DNA of 64,000 nt from Marivivens sp. (GCA_024642115.1 JAHEBU010000001.1:372001-436000), one strand, 5' to 3'. Shown: positions 42,200 through 50,752, counted from the stretch's first letter. The notes: generated by a model not told the origin, from the letters alone. A program made the numbers and translations.

Positions 42200-43030
42200 A
42201 TGGAACAGGATGACAGATATCATTACCAGGTGATCCGGCGCGCGCTCGACGTGATCGACCGATCTGGCGAAACGCTGGGGCTCGAAGGGCTGGCAACCGA
42301 AATGGACATGTCGCCCGCGCATTTCCAGCGCGTGTTCTCGCGCTGGGTGGGCGTATCGCCCAAGCGGTATCAGCAATACCTCGCCCTTGGTCATGCCAAG
42401 GCACTGCTGCGCGACCATTTCACCACGATTGAGGTGGCAGATGCCGTGGGTCTGTCGGGCGGCGGTCGTCTGCACGACCTGTTCGTGCGGTGGGAGGCGA
42501 TGAGCCCCGGCGAATTCGCCAAGGCCGGCGCTGGCCTGACAGTCTATTGGGGTTGGTTCGACAGCCCGTTTGGCCCGGCCCTCGTGATGGGCACTGACAG
42601 GGGGATTTGCGGTCTGGCCTTTGCCGCGGAATCCGGGGCCGAACCTGCCATGGCCGACCTGCGGTCGCGCTGGCCCCGCGCCACCTATGTCGAGGACGGG
42701 GCGTTGCTGTCGCCGTGGGTGCAGGCCGCGTTTGCCCAGCAAGGACAGACGCAGCTGTACCTAATCGGCGCGCCCTTCCAGCTCAAGGTATGGGAGGCGT
42801 TGCTGACCATCCCCTCGGGGCAAGTCACAACCTATTCCGAACTGGCCGACGCCGTGGGGCATCCCCGCGCGGTGCGGGCGGTGGGAACAGCCGTCGGGCG
42901 CAACCCGGTCAGCTGGCTCATTCCCTGCCACCGGGCGCTACGCAAATCGGGGGCTTTGGGGGGCTATCACTGGGGCCTTCCGGTGAAACGGGCGCTGCTT
43001 GCGTGGGAATCCGCGCGGGCCGAGGCGTGA
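42200..43030 (+). CDS. Ada-like HTH/methylated-DNA-cysteine S-methyltransferase
   Basis: A 276-residue fusion of an AraC-type DNA-binding domain (about 10-110, with GLATEMDMSPAHFQRVF) and an MGMT domain (about 115-275). The acceptor Cys243 is in the PCHR motif. It repairs O6-methylguanine and may control its own gene. Unlike E. coli Ada, the N-terminal zinc/methylphosphotriester domain is absent, so the HTH domain must be activated differently or act constitutively. It is divergent from nth, forming a small DNA-repair cluster. Confidence 0.9.
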   Translation: MEQDDRYHYQVIRRALDVIDRSGETLGLEGLATEMDMSPAHFQRVFSRWVGVSPKRYQQYLALGHAKALLRDHFTTIEVADAVGLSGGGRLHDLFVRWEAMSPGEFAKAGAGLTVYWGWFDSPFGPALVMGTDRGICGLAFAAESGAEPAMADLRSRWPRATYVEDGALLSPWVQAAFAQQGQTQLYLIGAPFQLKVWEALLTIPSGQVTTYSELADAVGHPRAVRAVGTAVGRNPVSWLIPCHRALRKSGALGGYHWGLPVKRALLAWESARAEA

Positions 43031-43161
43031 CTGGATAAACTTTTTGTCAAGAGCGGCGGAACTTTGCCACAACCTACGCTGTTATTGGATAGCACCACGA
43101 TTTAGGCGATATGATTGGCGACAAGCGCCGATTGCGCCTCATGAACAATGGAAAGATCACC

Positions 43162-43824
43162 ATGTCGATTACCAAGATTTCCCTCGCCCTCGCCACCGTA
43201 TCGGTTTTCGCCGTCACCGCCTGCGAACCGCTGCAGGATCCCAACAACCCGAACCGGCAGACCCAGACCGGCGCATTGGCCGGGGCCGTGGTCGGCGGCC
43301 TGATTGGCGCGTCGACGGGCGGCGATGACACCCAGGCCCGCCGTCGTGGCGCAATCCTTGGTGCGGCTGTGGGTGCCGGTGGTGGGGCGCTGATCGGTCG
43401 CCAGCTCGACCAGCAAGAGGCCGAACTGCGTCAGCAGATGGGCAACAACGTTGGCATCGTCAACAACGGCAGCCAGCTGATCGTCACCCTGCCCGAAGAT
43501 ATCCTGTTCGCCACGGATTCGACCGCACTGACGGGCAACCTGCAAAACGACCTGCGCAACCTGGCCGCCTCGCTCAACCGCTACCCCGATACGACCGTGA
43601 ACGTGGTCGGTCACACCGACAGCGACGGCAGCGCCGCCTACAACCTCGACCTGTCGCAGCGTCGCGCTCAGGCCGTGGCGAACGTGCTGGTTCAGTCGGG
43701 CGTTGCCCAGTTCCGCATCCGCGCCATCGGCCGGGGCGAGGATCAGCCTATCGCGTCGAACCTGACCGCTGCGGGCAAGGCACAGAACCGTCGGGTCGAA
43801 ATCATCATCACCCCGAACTCCTGA
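43162..43824 (+). CDS. OmpA-family outer-membrane lipoprotein (YiaD-like)
   Basis: A 220-residue lipoprotein with lipobox Cys21 in AVTAC. A glycine-zipper segment follows (ALAGAVVGGLIGASTGG and AILGAAVGAGGGALIG, about 35-80), then an OmpA C-terminal peptidoglycan-binding domain (about 105-218). The latter includes VVGHTDSDGS and LSQRRAQAVANVL. It should tether the outer membrane to peptidoglycan. GGAAAG precedes the ATG at 43162; upstream in-frame ATGs at 43111 and 43141 would spoil the signal peptide. A clear terminator follows. Confidence 0.92.
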   Translation: MSITKISLALATVSVFAVTACEPLQDPNNPNRQTQTGALAGAVVGGLIGASTGGDDTQARRRGAILGAAVGAGGGALIGRQLDQQEAELRQQMGNNVGIVNNGSQLIVTLPEDILFATDSTALTGNLQNDLRNLAASLNRYPDTTVNVVGHTDSDGSAAYNLDLSQRRAQAVANVLVQSGVAQFRIRAIGRGEDQPIASNLTAAGKAQNRRVEIIITPNS

Positions 43825-43848
43825 TCCCGTTCGATCGGTTTCCACAGC

Positions 43849-43878
43849 AAAGGCCGCGCGATCTGCGCGGCCTTTCTT
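43849..43878 (+). terminator. Intrinsic terminator after the OmpA-family gene
   Basis: AAAGGCCGCGC (43849-43859) pairs with GCGCGGCCTTT (43865-43875) around GATCT, followed by a T-rich CTTGTATTT. Confidence 0.85.
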
Positions 43879-43919
43879 GTATTTGGGAGTTGAGTGGCGG
43901 TCGGGCCGGTCATATATCT

Positions 43920-43933
43920 TGACCAATTGATCA
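43920..43933. promoter_or_regulatory. Near-palindromic GntR operator candidate
   Basis: TGACCAATTGATCA, 10 bases before the GntR gene start, is palindromic except for one symmetric pair. It overlaps the probable -10 region (TATATC at 43913-43918) and contains CCAATTG, similar to half-sites upstream of glcD. Autoregulation is likely. Confidence 0.55.
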
Positions 43934-43943
43934 GGAAAGCCCC

Positions 43944-44711
43944 ATGCCGTTTGAAAAGATCCAGCCGGAAAAATTGTCAAACGGCGTCGTGCGCCAGATC
44001 GAAGGGTTGATTCTGCGAGGAATCCTTCGGCCCGGTGAAAGGCTACCGGCGGAACGGGAACTGGCCGAACGCATGGGCGTGTCCCGCCCATCGCTGCGCG
44101 AAGCCTTGGCCGATCTACAGGAACGTGGGTTGCTGGTGACGCGGGCCGGGGCTGGCGTCTATGTGGCCGACGTTCTGGGCTCGGCCTTTTCCGAGGCGTT
44201 GGTCAAACTCTTCGCCACTCACGAAGAGGCGGTGTTCGACTACATTTCGTTCCGGCGCGACATGGAGGGGCTGGCGGCAGAGCGGGCGGCGCGGCTGGGT
44301 ACCGATACCGACCTCAAGGTCATCAACGCGATCTTTGCCAAGATGGAGGCGGCCCACCTCAAACGCGATCCGGCAGACGAGGCGCAGCTGGATGCCGATT
44401 TTCACCTCGCCATCATCGAGGCCAGCCATAACGTCATCATGCTGCACATGATGCGGTCGATGTATCAGCTTTTGCGCGAAGGCGTGTTTTACAACCGCCA
44501 GATCATGTTCAAGCAGCGCACGACCCGTGACGGATTGCTGGACCAGCACCGGGCCATCAACGCCGGCCTTCAGGCCCGCGACCCGGTAGCCGCGCGGGCG
44601 GCGGTCGAATACCACCTGACCTACGTCGAACGGTCCCTGTTCGATCAGCAAAAGGCAGACCGCAACGAAGCGGTGGCGCGCAAACGGCTGGATCACGAAC
44701 TGGGACGGTAG
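43944..44711 (+). CDS. GntR family (FadR/FCD) transcriptional regulator
   Basis: A 255-residue repressor with an N-terminal winged helix (about 8-75, GERLPAERELAERMGVSRPS) and an all-helical FCD ligand domain (about 90-235) with metal-ligand His residues such as in DADFHLAIIEAS. It is nearest to the LldR/PdhR/GlcC type that senses lactate, pyruvate or glycolate. Given glcDEF in the same window and shared CCAATT half-sites, it is a candidate regulator of glc, but this is inference. Its TAG stop codon is the first part of a repeat palindrome. Confidence 0.9.
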   Translation: MPFEKIQPEKLSNGVVRQIEGLILRGILRPGERLPAERELAERMGVSRPSLREALADLQERGLLVTRAGAGVYVADVLGSAFSEALVKLFATHEEAVFDYISFRRDMEGLAAERAARLGTDTDLKVINAIFAKMEAAHLKRDPADEAQLDADFHLAIIEASHNVIMLHMMRSMYQLLREGVFYNRQIMFKQRTTRDGLLDQHRAINAGLQARDPVAARAAVEYHLTYVERSLFDQQKADRNEAVARKRLDHELGR

Positions 44712-44729
44712 GGTGGGTTGAAACCCACC
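44712..44729. repeat. Palindromic repeat copy 5 (GGTGGGTTGAAACCCACC)
   Basis: A perfect 18-base copy. The preceding TAG, part of the wider repeat TAGGGTGGGT, serves as the stop codon of the GntR gene. Confidence 0.85.
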
Positions 44730-44862
44730 GATGCAGCGACCACGGAGCATGACAAGGCCGCAAGCCCGAGGGTCAGTTTGTCACGACCATCCGGCAAAGC
44801 AGCATAACCTAAACCCGGTGAGCCCAAGACTTCCGCTCCAGAATGAGGCCACCTGTTCCAAA

Positions 44863-45407
44863 TCATTCGATGACGGACAGGTCCACGCCTTCGACGGCGT
44901 CCTTGGGATAGGGATGCATCATCAGCGCGAGGCTTTGGGGCCGTCCGGCACGCCAGACCAGTCCAGCGGCGGGGATACGCCGTCACCGTGGTCGCGAAGG
45001 CATTTCAGATCATTGGGCAAGGCCGCGCCATCCGTCATGGCCGGGCTGGACAGGGTGAACGCACCCGGCGCGTGACATGGGGCCGCCAAAGCGCGCCCCA
45101 TCAGGGCGACCGCAACGAGGTCCGCGACCGTCATTTCGCCACCGGCGGTGTAGTCAGAATAGATGAGGACACCGTTCACGGCCACGCCCAAGGCCGTGTC
45201 GCGGGTCTGGGGCGTGGCGCCCAGAACGGGCGACAGGGGGATGGGGGCGGCATAATCCTTGGCGGGCACGGGGATCTGTTCGTTTGTGCCGACGATGCCG
45301 GTCCTCATTTCATGGTCGGGATAAGTGTCCGATGTGATATGGCCGATGCCGCCATCGCAGGTGACGGTCACCTTGTCCGCAAACACCGCCGCCTGAACCG
45401 AGGCCAT
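44863..45407 (-). pseudogene. Decayed YHYH/PEBP-domain gene
   Basis: The first about 100 codons resemble the N-terminus of YHYH-domain proteins (VTVTCDGGIGHITSDTYPDH, GVAVNGVLIYSDYT). The YHYH region itself is missing. It then jumps to a phosphatidylethanolamine-binding (PEBP) segment, FTLSSPAMTDGAALPN...SPPLDWSGVPDGPK. There the frame breaks at about 44930: reading one base on restores SLALMMHPYPKDAVEGVD, then a stop at 44863. So an internal deletion, a frameshift and a lost C-terminus are all visible. A ribosome site (GAGAGGATAT) precedes the ATG at 45407, and the intact reading alone would give 161 residues ending at 44922. Confidence 0.65.
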
Positions 45408-45721
45408 TATATCCTCTCAGTGCACCGCGTCGTCGTGTGCCCACGCAAGCCGCAGCGGTGGTCTGCTGCGGCATGACCGGGCATCGTGCGATCCTTGAAT
45501 CTTATCGGGCTCCAATCCCCTGAACGCGGCCAGACCGGGGTTCCGTCACCGCGTCACAGAAAAATGTGGCGCTTCGATTGGCGACCCCAGGGTCGGGCAC
45601 GTCTGGCTGGCGAACTGGATGGGCTGGATCGTAAAGCACATTGTAAAATCCGCTGCGATCACCGGCCGTGGTTCGGGACCCGAGCGGCTGACGTCCACAG
45701 CGCGATCTGCCGAACTGAACG
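45408..45721. other. 314-bp intergenic stretch without a supported gene
   Basis: Lies between the start of the decayed YHYH/PEBP gene and the ATP-synthase terminator. I see only a hairpin, GCCGCAGC / GCTGCGGC (45449-45472), and GC-rich sequence with no ribosome-site-preceded ORF. Confidence 0.5.
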
Positions 45722-45752
45722 AAAAAAGCCCGGGCGAAGATCCCGGGCTTTT
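45722..45752 (-). terminator. Terminator of the F0 ATP-synthase operon
   Basis: On the minus strand AAAGCCCGGG pairs with CCCGGGCTTT around a short loop, followed by a run of T. It lies 37 bases after the atpF stop. Confidence 0.88.
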
Positions 45753-45788
45753 GGTTCGGTGCAGGGTGATGTTCACCCCCGGCTTGGA

Positions 45789-46346
45789 TCAGTGCAGCTT
45801 GGCCTCGACCGTTGCAATGGCGTCGTCGATCAGCTTGTTCCCGTCGGCTGCGGTCATCCCCTTGGCGATGACTTCCTGTGCGGCGGCCATCGCAACAATG
45901 ATGGCCTGATCACGGATTTCGCGGATGGCGGCAGCCTGCGCACTGGCGATCTGATCTTCAGCGGCAGCCAGACGGCGGACAACCGAAGACGCGATGTCAT
46001 CCTTGGCAGCTTGGGCAGCCTTTTCGGCCTCTTCCTTTGCGCCCGCCACGATCCGGTCAGCTTGGGCAGCGACGTCTTTCTGCTTGCGCTCGTAGGACGC
46101 CAGCAAGGCCTGCGCTTCTTCCCGCAGGGCGCGGGCTTCGCTCAGGTCGGCCTTGATCCCGTCCGCCCGCTTGTCCAGCATCTCGCCGATCTTACCAGGC
46201 ACCTTGAAATAGATCAGGATGCCGACAAACGCGATGAACGCCAGCCAGACGATGAATTCGGTGTTGCGCAGGGAAAAGAACGCTTCTTCGGCGGCCAACG
46301 CAGGAGAGGCGGTCAGGGTAAAGACGGCCAGCAGGTACTTTTTCAT
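45789..46346 (-). CDS. atpF: F0F1 ATP synthase subunit b
   Basis: A 185-residue subunit b, part of the peripheral stalk linking F0 to F1. A hydrophobic N-terminal segment resembling a signal (KKYLLAVFTLTASPALAAEE, 2-21) precedes the membrane helix (EFIVWLAFIAFVGILIYF, about 30-47) and a long charged coiled coil to the C-terminus. The leader-like N-terminus is usual in this group. It is the last gene of the operon, 4 bp after b', followed by a strong terminator. Confidence 0.93.
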   Translation of the reverse strand: MKKYLLAVFTLTASPALAAEEAFFSLRNTEFIVWLAFIAFVGILIYFKVPGKIGEMLDKRADGIKADLSEARALREEAQALLASYERKQKDVAAQADRIVAGAKEEAEKAAQAAKDDIASSVVRRLAAAEDQIASAQAAAIREIRDQAIIVAMAAAQEVIAKGMTAADGNKLIDDAIATVEAKLH

Positions 46347-46350
46347 CGGC

Positions 46351-46878
46351 TCAGCCTTTCATCCGTGCGGCGACCGCAGCGGCCACGGCCTTGTCATCGG
46401 CTTTGCCTCCAAAGGCGCTGACGATTTCCTTGGCGGTGTCCAGCGCAACCTCGGTCACGCTTTGAACTGCGCCTGCCTTGATCTCCCCAATCGCCTTTTC
46501 ACTTTCGGCGGCCTTCTTGGCGATCTGCGCGTCGGCCTTTTTCAGGGCCACATCCAGATCGGCCTGCATGGCGGCCTTTGCTTCGGCAACGATACGGTTG
46601 GCCTCGGTGCGGGCTTCAGCCAGCGCCTTGTCATAGGCGGCTTCGGCTGCGACAGCCTTTTGCTTGAGCTCTTCGGCAGCAGCGATATCGTTGGTGATCG
46701 TCCCGGCCCGTTCGGCCAGAACCGCGCCAATGCGCGGCAGGGCAATCCGGGACAGCACAAAGTAAATCACCACAAGGGTGACGATCAGCCAGAAGATCTG
46801 GTTGGGAAAGGTCGAAAAGTCGAGCTGCGGCATCCCTGCCCCGCCCGCTTCGGCCCCATGTTCTACTGTTTGTTCCAA
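46351..46878 (-). CDS. atpG: F0F1 ATP synthase subunit b'
   Basis: A 175-residue b' subunit, the second, diverged stalk b subunit of photosynthetic and related Alphaproteobacteria. The membrane helix [20 protein letters not shown] follows [10 protein letters not shown], and a coiled coil (about 45-165) fills the rest. The start is inferred to be the TTG at 46878: GGAGG lies exactly 5 bases upstream and the product then has the usual short acidic N-tail. The ATG at residue 16 (before PQLDF) lacks a ribosome site, and another TTG at 46893 is less well placed. Confidence 0.9.
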   Translation of the reverse strand: MEQTVEHGAEAGGAGMPQLDFSTFPNQIFWLIVTLVVIYFVLSRIALPRIGAVLAERAGTITNDIAAAEELKQKAVAAEAAYDKALAEARTEANRIVAEAKAAMQADLDVALKKADAQIAKKAAESEKAIGEIKAGAVQSVTEVALDTAKEIVSAFGGKADDKAVAAAVAARMKG

Positions 46879-46947
46879 GTCGGCCTCCGTCAAACCCTGT
46901 CAACGGGGGGAGGACAGGCCGCCCCCCGCACGTAAGGATCGCCAGAT

Positions 46948-47184
46948 TTAGACTGCGAACATCAGCAGCAGAGCGACGAGGAACGCGAAGATCCCCAGAG
47001 CTTCTGCGAAGGCGATGCCGATGAACAGCGTGGCGGTCTGGCCAGCAGCGGCAGAGGGGTTGCGCAGGGCGCCGGCGAGGAAGTTGCCAGCGACGTGGCC
47101 CACACCGATGGCGGCCGCGCCGGAACCGATGGCGGCCAGGCCGGCACCGATGAATTGACCCATTTGAGCGATATTGCCTTCCAT
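46948..47184 (-). CDS. atpE: F0F1 ATP synthase subunit c
   Basis: A 78-residue proteolipid that forms the rotor ring. It has two helices with the Gly-rich first helix ([17 protein letters not shown], 13-29), the polar RNPSA loop (41-45) and the ion-binding Glu61 in [10 protein letters not shown]. No sodium-site signature is seen, so it is proton-coupled. CAGATGTC-type leader with GGAGAC upstream. The high conservation makes the call secure. Confidence 0.96.
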   Translation of the reverse strand: MEGNIAQMGQFIGAGLAAIGSGAAAIGVGHVAGNFLAGALRNPSAAAGQTATLFIGIAFAEALGIFAFLVALLLMFAV

Positions 47185-47229
47185 GACATCTGTCTCCTTA
47201 CGATGGAATTGCAGTGGATTGACTGAACC

Positions 47230-47985
47230 TTAGTGGCCGGGATGCAAAGCGTCCTTGAGGTACACGCAGGTCAGAATGGTGAAAACGTAGGCTTGGATCC
47301 CCGAGACGAGGATTTCCAGACCGTAGATGGCTGTGATGGCCGCGACCGACACGGGGCTGATGGCCGCGATGGCCGCAAATCCCGCGAAAACCTTCATCAC
47401 AGCGTGACCCGCCATGATGTTCCCGCCCAGACGAATGGAGTGGCTGACGGGCCGCACAAAGTAGGAAATCAGTTCGATGATCGCCAGGATCGGCCGCAGC
47501 GCCAGCGGCGCAGACGACACCCAGAACAGCCCAAGGAATTTGGACCCGTTCAGCACGAACCCAAGGATTGTCACCGTCAGGAACACTGCCAGCGCCAGAA
47601 TGGCCGTCACGGCGATGTGCGACGTGGTGGCGAACGATCCGGGGATCAGGCCCAAATAATTGGAAAACAGGATGAACATGAACAGGGTCATGATGTAGGG
47701 GAAGAATTTCACCCCGTCATGCCCGGCCACATCCTCGACCATCTTGTAGGTAAAGCCGTAGATCAGTTCGCCGATCGACTGCACACGGGTCGGGATGATC
47801 GCCCGGCCCCGGCTGCCCACGACGAACAGCAGCGTAATGCACAGAACGGCAATCGCCATCCACAGCGTCACGTTGGTCGGCGTGTACCAATGGATCGGTC
47901 CCTCGCCGAACAGCGGTTTGACGATGAACTGGTCCAGCGGGTGGAAAACCAGTCCGGTTTCTGCGCCATGTTCCTCAGTCGCCAC
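47230..47985 (-). CDS. atpB: F0F1 ATP synthase subunit a
   Basis: A 251-residue proton-channel subunit with about six membrane helices. The essential Arg is in [18 protein letters not shown], and the last helix ends with [20 protein letters not shown]. The start is a GTG at 47985, giving the usual M-A-T-E-E-H opening, with GAGGG 8 bases upstream; another GTG at 47994 is possible. The start lies inside the end of atpI (11-base overlap), so translation is coupled. Confidence 0.94.
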   Translation of the reverse strand: MATEEHGAETGLVFHPLDQFIVKPLFGEGPIHWYTPTNVTLWMAIAVLCITLLFVVGSRGRAIIPTRVQSIGELIYGFTYKMVEDVAGHDGVKFFPYIMTLFMFILFSNYLGLIPGSFATTSHIAVTAILALAVFLTVTILGFVLNGSKFLGLFWVSSAPLALRPILAIIELISYFVRPVSHSIRLGGNIMAGHAVMKVFAGFAAIAAISPVSVAAITAIYGLEILVSGIQAYVFTILTCVYLKDALHPGH

Positions 47986-48328
47986 GTCGTTCACCCTCGT
48001 CGTTGCCAGCCTGATCGGCCAACTGTTTCTTCTGGATCTCGGCTGCCGACCGCATCATGGTTTTGACACCGGCGGCAAAGCCCAGACCTACGAACACGAT
48101 CATCAGGATCGGTTTGGTCCCAAACAGGGTATCCAGACCCAACCCGACGCCGAAACCGATCCCCAGACCGGCCACAAGCTCGATCACCATGCGCCAGGCC
48201 AGATTGGCCTGGGAATAGTGTTCCTCCGCATGGTCCTTGGCTTTCTCCGGCCCCTTGAGTTTGGCGATCCTGTCTTCCAGCGCCTTCAGTCGGGCGGCGG
48301 CGGCAGCGTCGTCATGGGGGTCGGACAA
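47975..48328 (-). CDS. atpI: F0F1 ATP synthase assembly protein AtpI
   Basis: A 117-residue membrane protein, first in the F0 operon. A charged N-terminal helix (about 10-40) is followed by two membrane helices ([19 protein letters not shown] and [17 protein letters not shown]). AtpI helps c-ring assembly and possibly Mg2+ supply. The start is a TTG at 48328 with AGGAGGG 8 bases upstream; there is no ATG nearby. The F1 genes are not in the window, as is normal for Rhodobacterales, where F0 and F1 operons are separate. Confidence 0.9.
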   Translation of the reverse strand: MSDPHDDAAAAARLKALEDRIAKLKGPEKAKDHAEEHYSQANLAWRMVIELVAGLGIGFGVGLGLDTLFGTKPILMIVFVGLGFAAGVKTMMRSAAEIQKKQLADQAGNDEGERRGD

Positions 48329-48404
48329 GGCAAAAGCCCTCCTGCGGCGTTAGGGTGGTGCTACTGGGACAGGCGGCCCGAGTCAAGCAATCGGGGCGGC
48401 CTTT

Positions 48405-48440
48405 CAACTATCTGATATATATGTATATTTTTCGATATGT
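48405..48440. promoter_or_regulatory. AT-rich patch upstream of arsR and atpI
   Basis: About 36 bases of mainly A/T with TATATATGTATATTTTTC in an otherwise GC-rich genome, 77 bases upstream of atpI and 108 bases upstream of the arsR start. It probably holds promoter elements for one or both divergent transcripts, and possibly an ArsR site. Confidence 0.4.
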
Positions 48441-48547
48441 GGCCAGGCCAACCCTGATCGCGTCACCCGATCTGCCGATTTGGACAGCAAACCGACATTC
48501 AACCATCCGGTTGACGTTTTCCGCGCCCTGCCCTCATGCTGTTCGCC

Positions 48548-48961
48548 ATGACGCCAACGCTCGACACCATATTCGCGGCCCTCGCCGATCCGACGCGGCG
48601 GGCGATCCTGTCGATGCTGCTAGAGGATGACATGGCGGTGACCGACGTGGCCGAGCCGTTCCAGATGTCGCTTGCCGCGATTTCCAAACACCTGGGGGTG
48701 CTGACCGACGCAGGTCTCATCAGCCGGGAAAAGCGGGGCCGCGTCATCTGGTGCAAGCTGGAGCCCGACGCCCTGCGCGAGGCGTCGGTCTGGATGCAGG
48801 GCTTTGGGCAGATGGGGGGGCTCGACCTGGACGCGTTCGAAAGGTTTCTCGAACGCGAACTACAGGCGTCAGGCGATCCCGGCGAACCGCAAAACGGCCA
48901 GAACGATGACGATAAGTCCGACGATATAGATGATACCACGCATGATGTGTCCTTTCGTTAG
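48548..48961 (+). CDS. ArsR family transcriptional regulator
   Basis: A 137-residue winged-helix regulator; the ArsR domain covers residues 1-95 (FAALADPTRRAILSMLLEDD, FQMSLAAISKHLGVL, EKRGRVIWCKLEPD). The metal-binding Cys pairs of ArsR/SmtB metal sensors are missing, so it belongs to the non-metal group often paired with SRPBCC or methyltransferase genes, none of which is next to it here. The start may be 48536 or 48548. The acidic, Asp-rich tail after about residue 107 is antisense to a small membrane-peptide ORF (48869-48943) and may be a reading-frame consequence rather than a functional domain. Confidence 0.87.
   Translation: MTPTLDTIFAALADPTRRAILSMLLEDDMAVTDVAEPFQMSLAAISKHLGVLTDAGLISREKRGRVIWCKLEPDALREASVWMQGFGQMGGLDLDAFERFLERELQASGDPGEPQNGQNDDDKSDDIDDTTHDVSFR
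48869..48943 (-). CDS. 24-residue single-helix membrane peptide
   Basis: A 25-codon ORF on the minus strand, wholly antisense to the 3' end of arsR. The peptide starts MRGIIYIVGLIVIVLAVL and ends RFAGIA: a single hydrophobic helix of about 17 residues with Arg at both ends. AAAGGA lies 7 bases before the ATG. It begins 25 bases after the stop of the DMT transporter gene on the same strand, so it probably shares that transcript. Similar very short single-helix proteins occur in Alphaproteobacteria. Its function is unknown; a role as a transporter accessory peptide is speculation. Confidence 0.6.
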   Translation of the reverse strand: MRGIIYIVGLIVIVLAVLRFAGIA

Positions 48962-48968
48962 GTCCACA

Positions 48969-49871
48969 TCAAGCCGCGACCGCTGATTTCGTTCCATCCT
49001 CGCGCAACAGCAGCAACAGGGCCACGGCCGTCAACGCCAGTCCGGCCACGACGGCCACCGGCGGGGCACTGTGGCCCAAGGCAAGCTGCCACAGGATGAC
49101 CCAGCTGGGGGTGAGGTAGGTATAGGCCATGACCTTGGCGCTTGGCAGACGCAGGGTGGCGAACTGAAGCAGGACAAAGGTCGCGGCACTAGCCGCTATG
49201 GCAGTGTAAAGGATCGTGATCCAGACAATCGGCGGCAAATGCACCCAATCCGTCGCCAGAATGTCCCGCCAGCCATACAGGCTCAAAAGCAGGCCACCCG
49301 CGATAAGCATCCCAAAGGTAAAGACGACCGGACTTTCGCCCCGGTTCAACTTGCGCACCATAGGGGTGTAAATGGCATGGCTCACGCAGCCCCAGAAATA
49401 GATGACCTCGCCCTTGCCCAAATGAAACCCCCGGATCGCGTGCCAGTCGGCGCGAAAGATGACCCAGACGGCGCCAGCGGCCCCGATGGCCAGCGCCAGC
49501 GCCATGCGCAGGGTCGTCACCTGCCGCAGAAGAACCCAGCCCGCCACGGCCGCAAGGATCGGGGTCAGGGTAAAGACGGCGGCGGCACTGACGGGCGGCG
49601 CGGTTTTCAGCCCCTCGAACATCAGGACGAAATACACGGCGAACAGCCCGCCCAGCACCGGATAGCGCCACGGCGCGGCAAACGCGGTGCGCGGCACGCC
49701 CCCGGTCAGCATCGCCACGGTGCCGATGATCCCCGCCGCGATCCAGAACCGGATGGTATTCAAGGCAGCCGGCGCGATGTCGTTGGCGGCCAGCGCACCC
49801 AGCGCAAATGACCCTGCGACCAGCGCCGAAAACGTGAGCATCGCAAGATGCCCGGCCAGATGCGGCCGCAT
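48969..49871 (-). CDS. EamA-type DMT superfamily transporter
   Basis: A 300-residue membrane transporter with about ten helices in two EamA halves (AMLTFSALVAGSFALGALAA near the N-terminus; GEVIYFWGCVSHAIYTPMV at the start of the second half). The ATG at 49871 overlaps the TGA of the LysR gene by one base (TGATG), showing translational coupling. The substrate is unknown; the LysR regulator probably controls it. A 24-residue membrane peptide follows. Confidence 0.87.
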   Translation of the reverse strand: MRPHLAGHLAMLTFSALVAGSFALGALAANDIAPAALNTIRFWIAAGIIGTVAMLTGGVPRTAFAAPWRYPVLGGLFAVYFVLMFEGLKTAPPVSAAAVFTLTPILAAVAGWVLLRQVTTLRMALALAIGAAGAVWVIFRADWHAIRGFHLGKGEVIYFWGCVSHAIYTPMVRKLNRGESPVVFTFGMLIAGGLLLSLYGWRDILATDWVHLPPIVWITILYTAIAASAATFVLLQFATLRLPSAKVMAYTYLTPSWVILWQLALGHSAPPVAVVAGLALTAVALLLLLREDGTKSAVAA

Positions 49872-50752
49872 CAGCAGGTCCAGCTCTTGGCCGATTCCTT
49901 GAGATAGCTCAGAAACGCCTGCACCTTGGTCGTGCGATGCAGGTCCACATGGGTCACGATCCACAACGGCGCCGACCATTCGTCCCGCGTCGGCAAAACC
50001 TCATGCAGGTCGGTCCGGCGCTTGACCTCGGCCCGCGGGACAAAGCCGATGCCGGCCCCGGCAATGATCGCATCGCGCAGGGTCATCTCGTCCCCCGTGC
50101 GGAACCTGATCCGCTCTACCGGGACGATGGCCGTCAGCCATTTGTTGAACGGGGCGCGGCTTTCCATGTCGTCGGACCCGACAAAGTGATGATCGGCCAG
50201 ATCCGCCTCGCTGTCCGGCATTCCGTGTGCCGCGATATAGCTATCGGATGCCACCAGTGACATGTGCTGCCGGACAAAGGGCTGAACCACGTTGTCGGGC
50301 TGTTCGGGGGCTGACCCAGCCCGGATCGCCACATGCGCCTCGCCATATTCCAGCCGAAAGATGCGCGGCCCGGTCAGGAACCGCACGATGATCCCCGGAT
50401 TGTTCTTTTGAAACGCCGTCAGGACCGGAGTCAGGACCGGCGACAGACTGACCAGCGACGTGACGACCAACTCGCCTGACACGCCTTCACCCTGCCCCTT
50501 GATCCGACCGGCCAGTTGGGTGAACTGATCGTCGGTGGCTTGGGCCACCTGCAACAGGTCGCGCCCGGCTTCGGTCGCCGTGTAGCCGCGGGCGTGCCGC
50601 TGGAACAGCTTGACACCCAGTCGTCCCTCCAGCGCGTCGATATGGCGGATCACCGTGGCGTGGTGGACGCCCAGCACATCCGCCGCCCCACTGACCGTGC
50701 CCAAACGGGCCACCTGATAGGCGGTCCGGACTTCGTCCCAGTTTTCCATCAT
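49871..50752 (-). CDS. LysR family transcriptional regulator
   Basis: A 293-residue LTTR: N-terminal winged helix (residues 1-60, VRTAYQVARLGTVSGAADVL and HHATVIRHIDALEGRLGVKL) and a periplasmic-binding-protein-like effector domain from about 90. The signature differs somewhat from typical LTTRs (HHATVIRHI). It is the first gene of an operon with a DMT transporter and is divergent from doxX, so the 125-bp intergenic region is the likely operator. The effector is unknown. Confidence 0.9.
   Translation of the reverse strand: MMENWDEVRTAYQVARLGTVSGAADVLGVHHATVIRHIDALEGRLGVKLFQRHARGYTATEAGRDLLQVAQATDDQFTQLAGRIKGQGEGVSGELVVTSLVSLSPVLTPVLTAFQKNNPGIIVRFLTGPRIFRLEYGEAHVAIRAGSAPEQPDNVVQPFVRQHMSLVASDSYIAAHGMPDSEADLADHHFVGSDDMESRAPFNKWLTAIVPVERIRFRTGDEMTLRDAIIAGAGIGFVPRAEVKRRTDLHEVLPTRDEWSAPLWIVTHVDLHRTTKVQAFLSYLKESAKSWTC

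Noticed and set aside
45619-45909. Plus-strand ORF starting MGWIVKHIVK in the gap upstream of the decayed gene
   Set aside because: Runs through the ATP-synthase terminator and into antisense atpF; no ribosome site.
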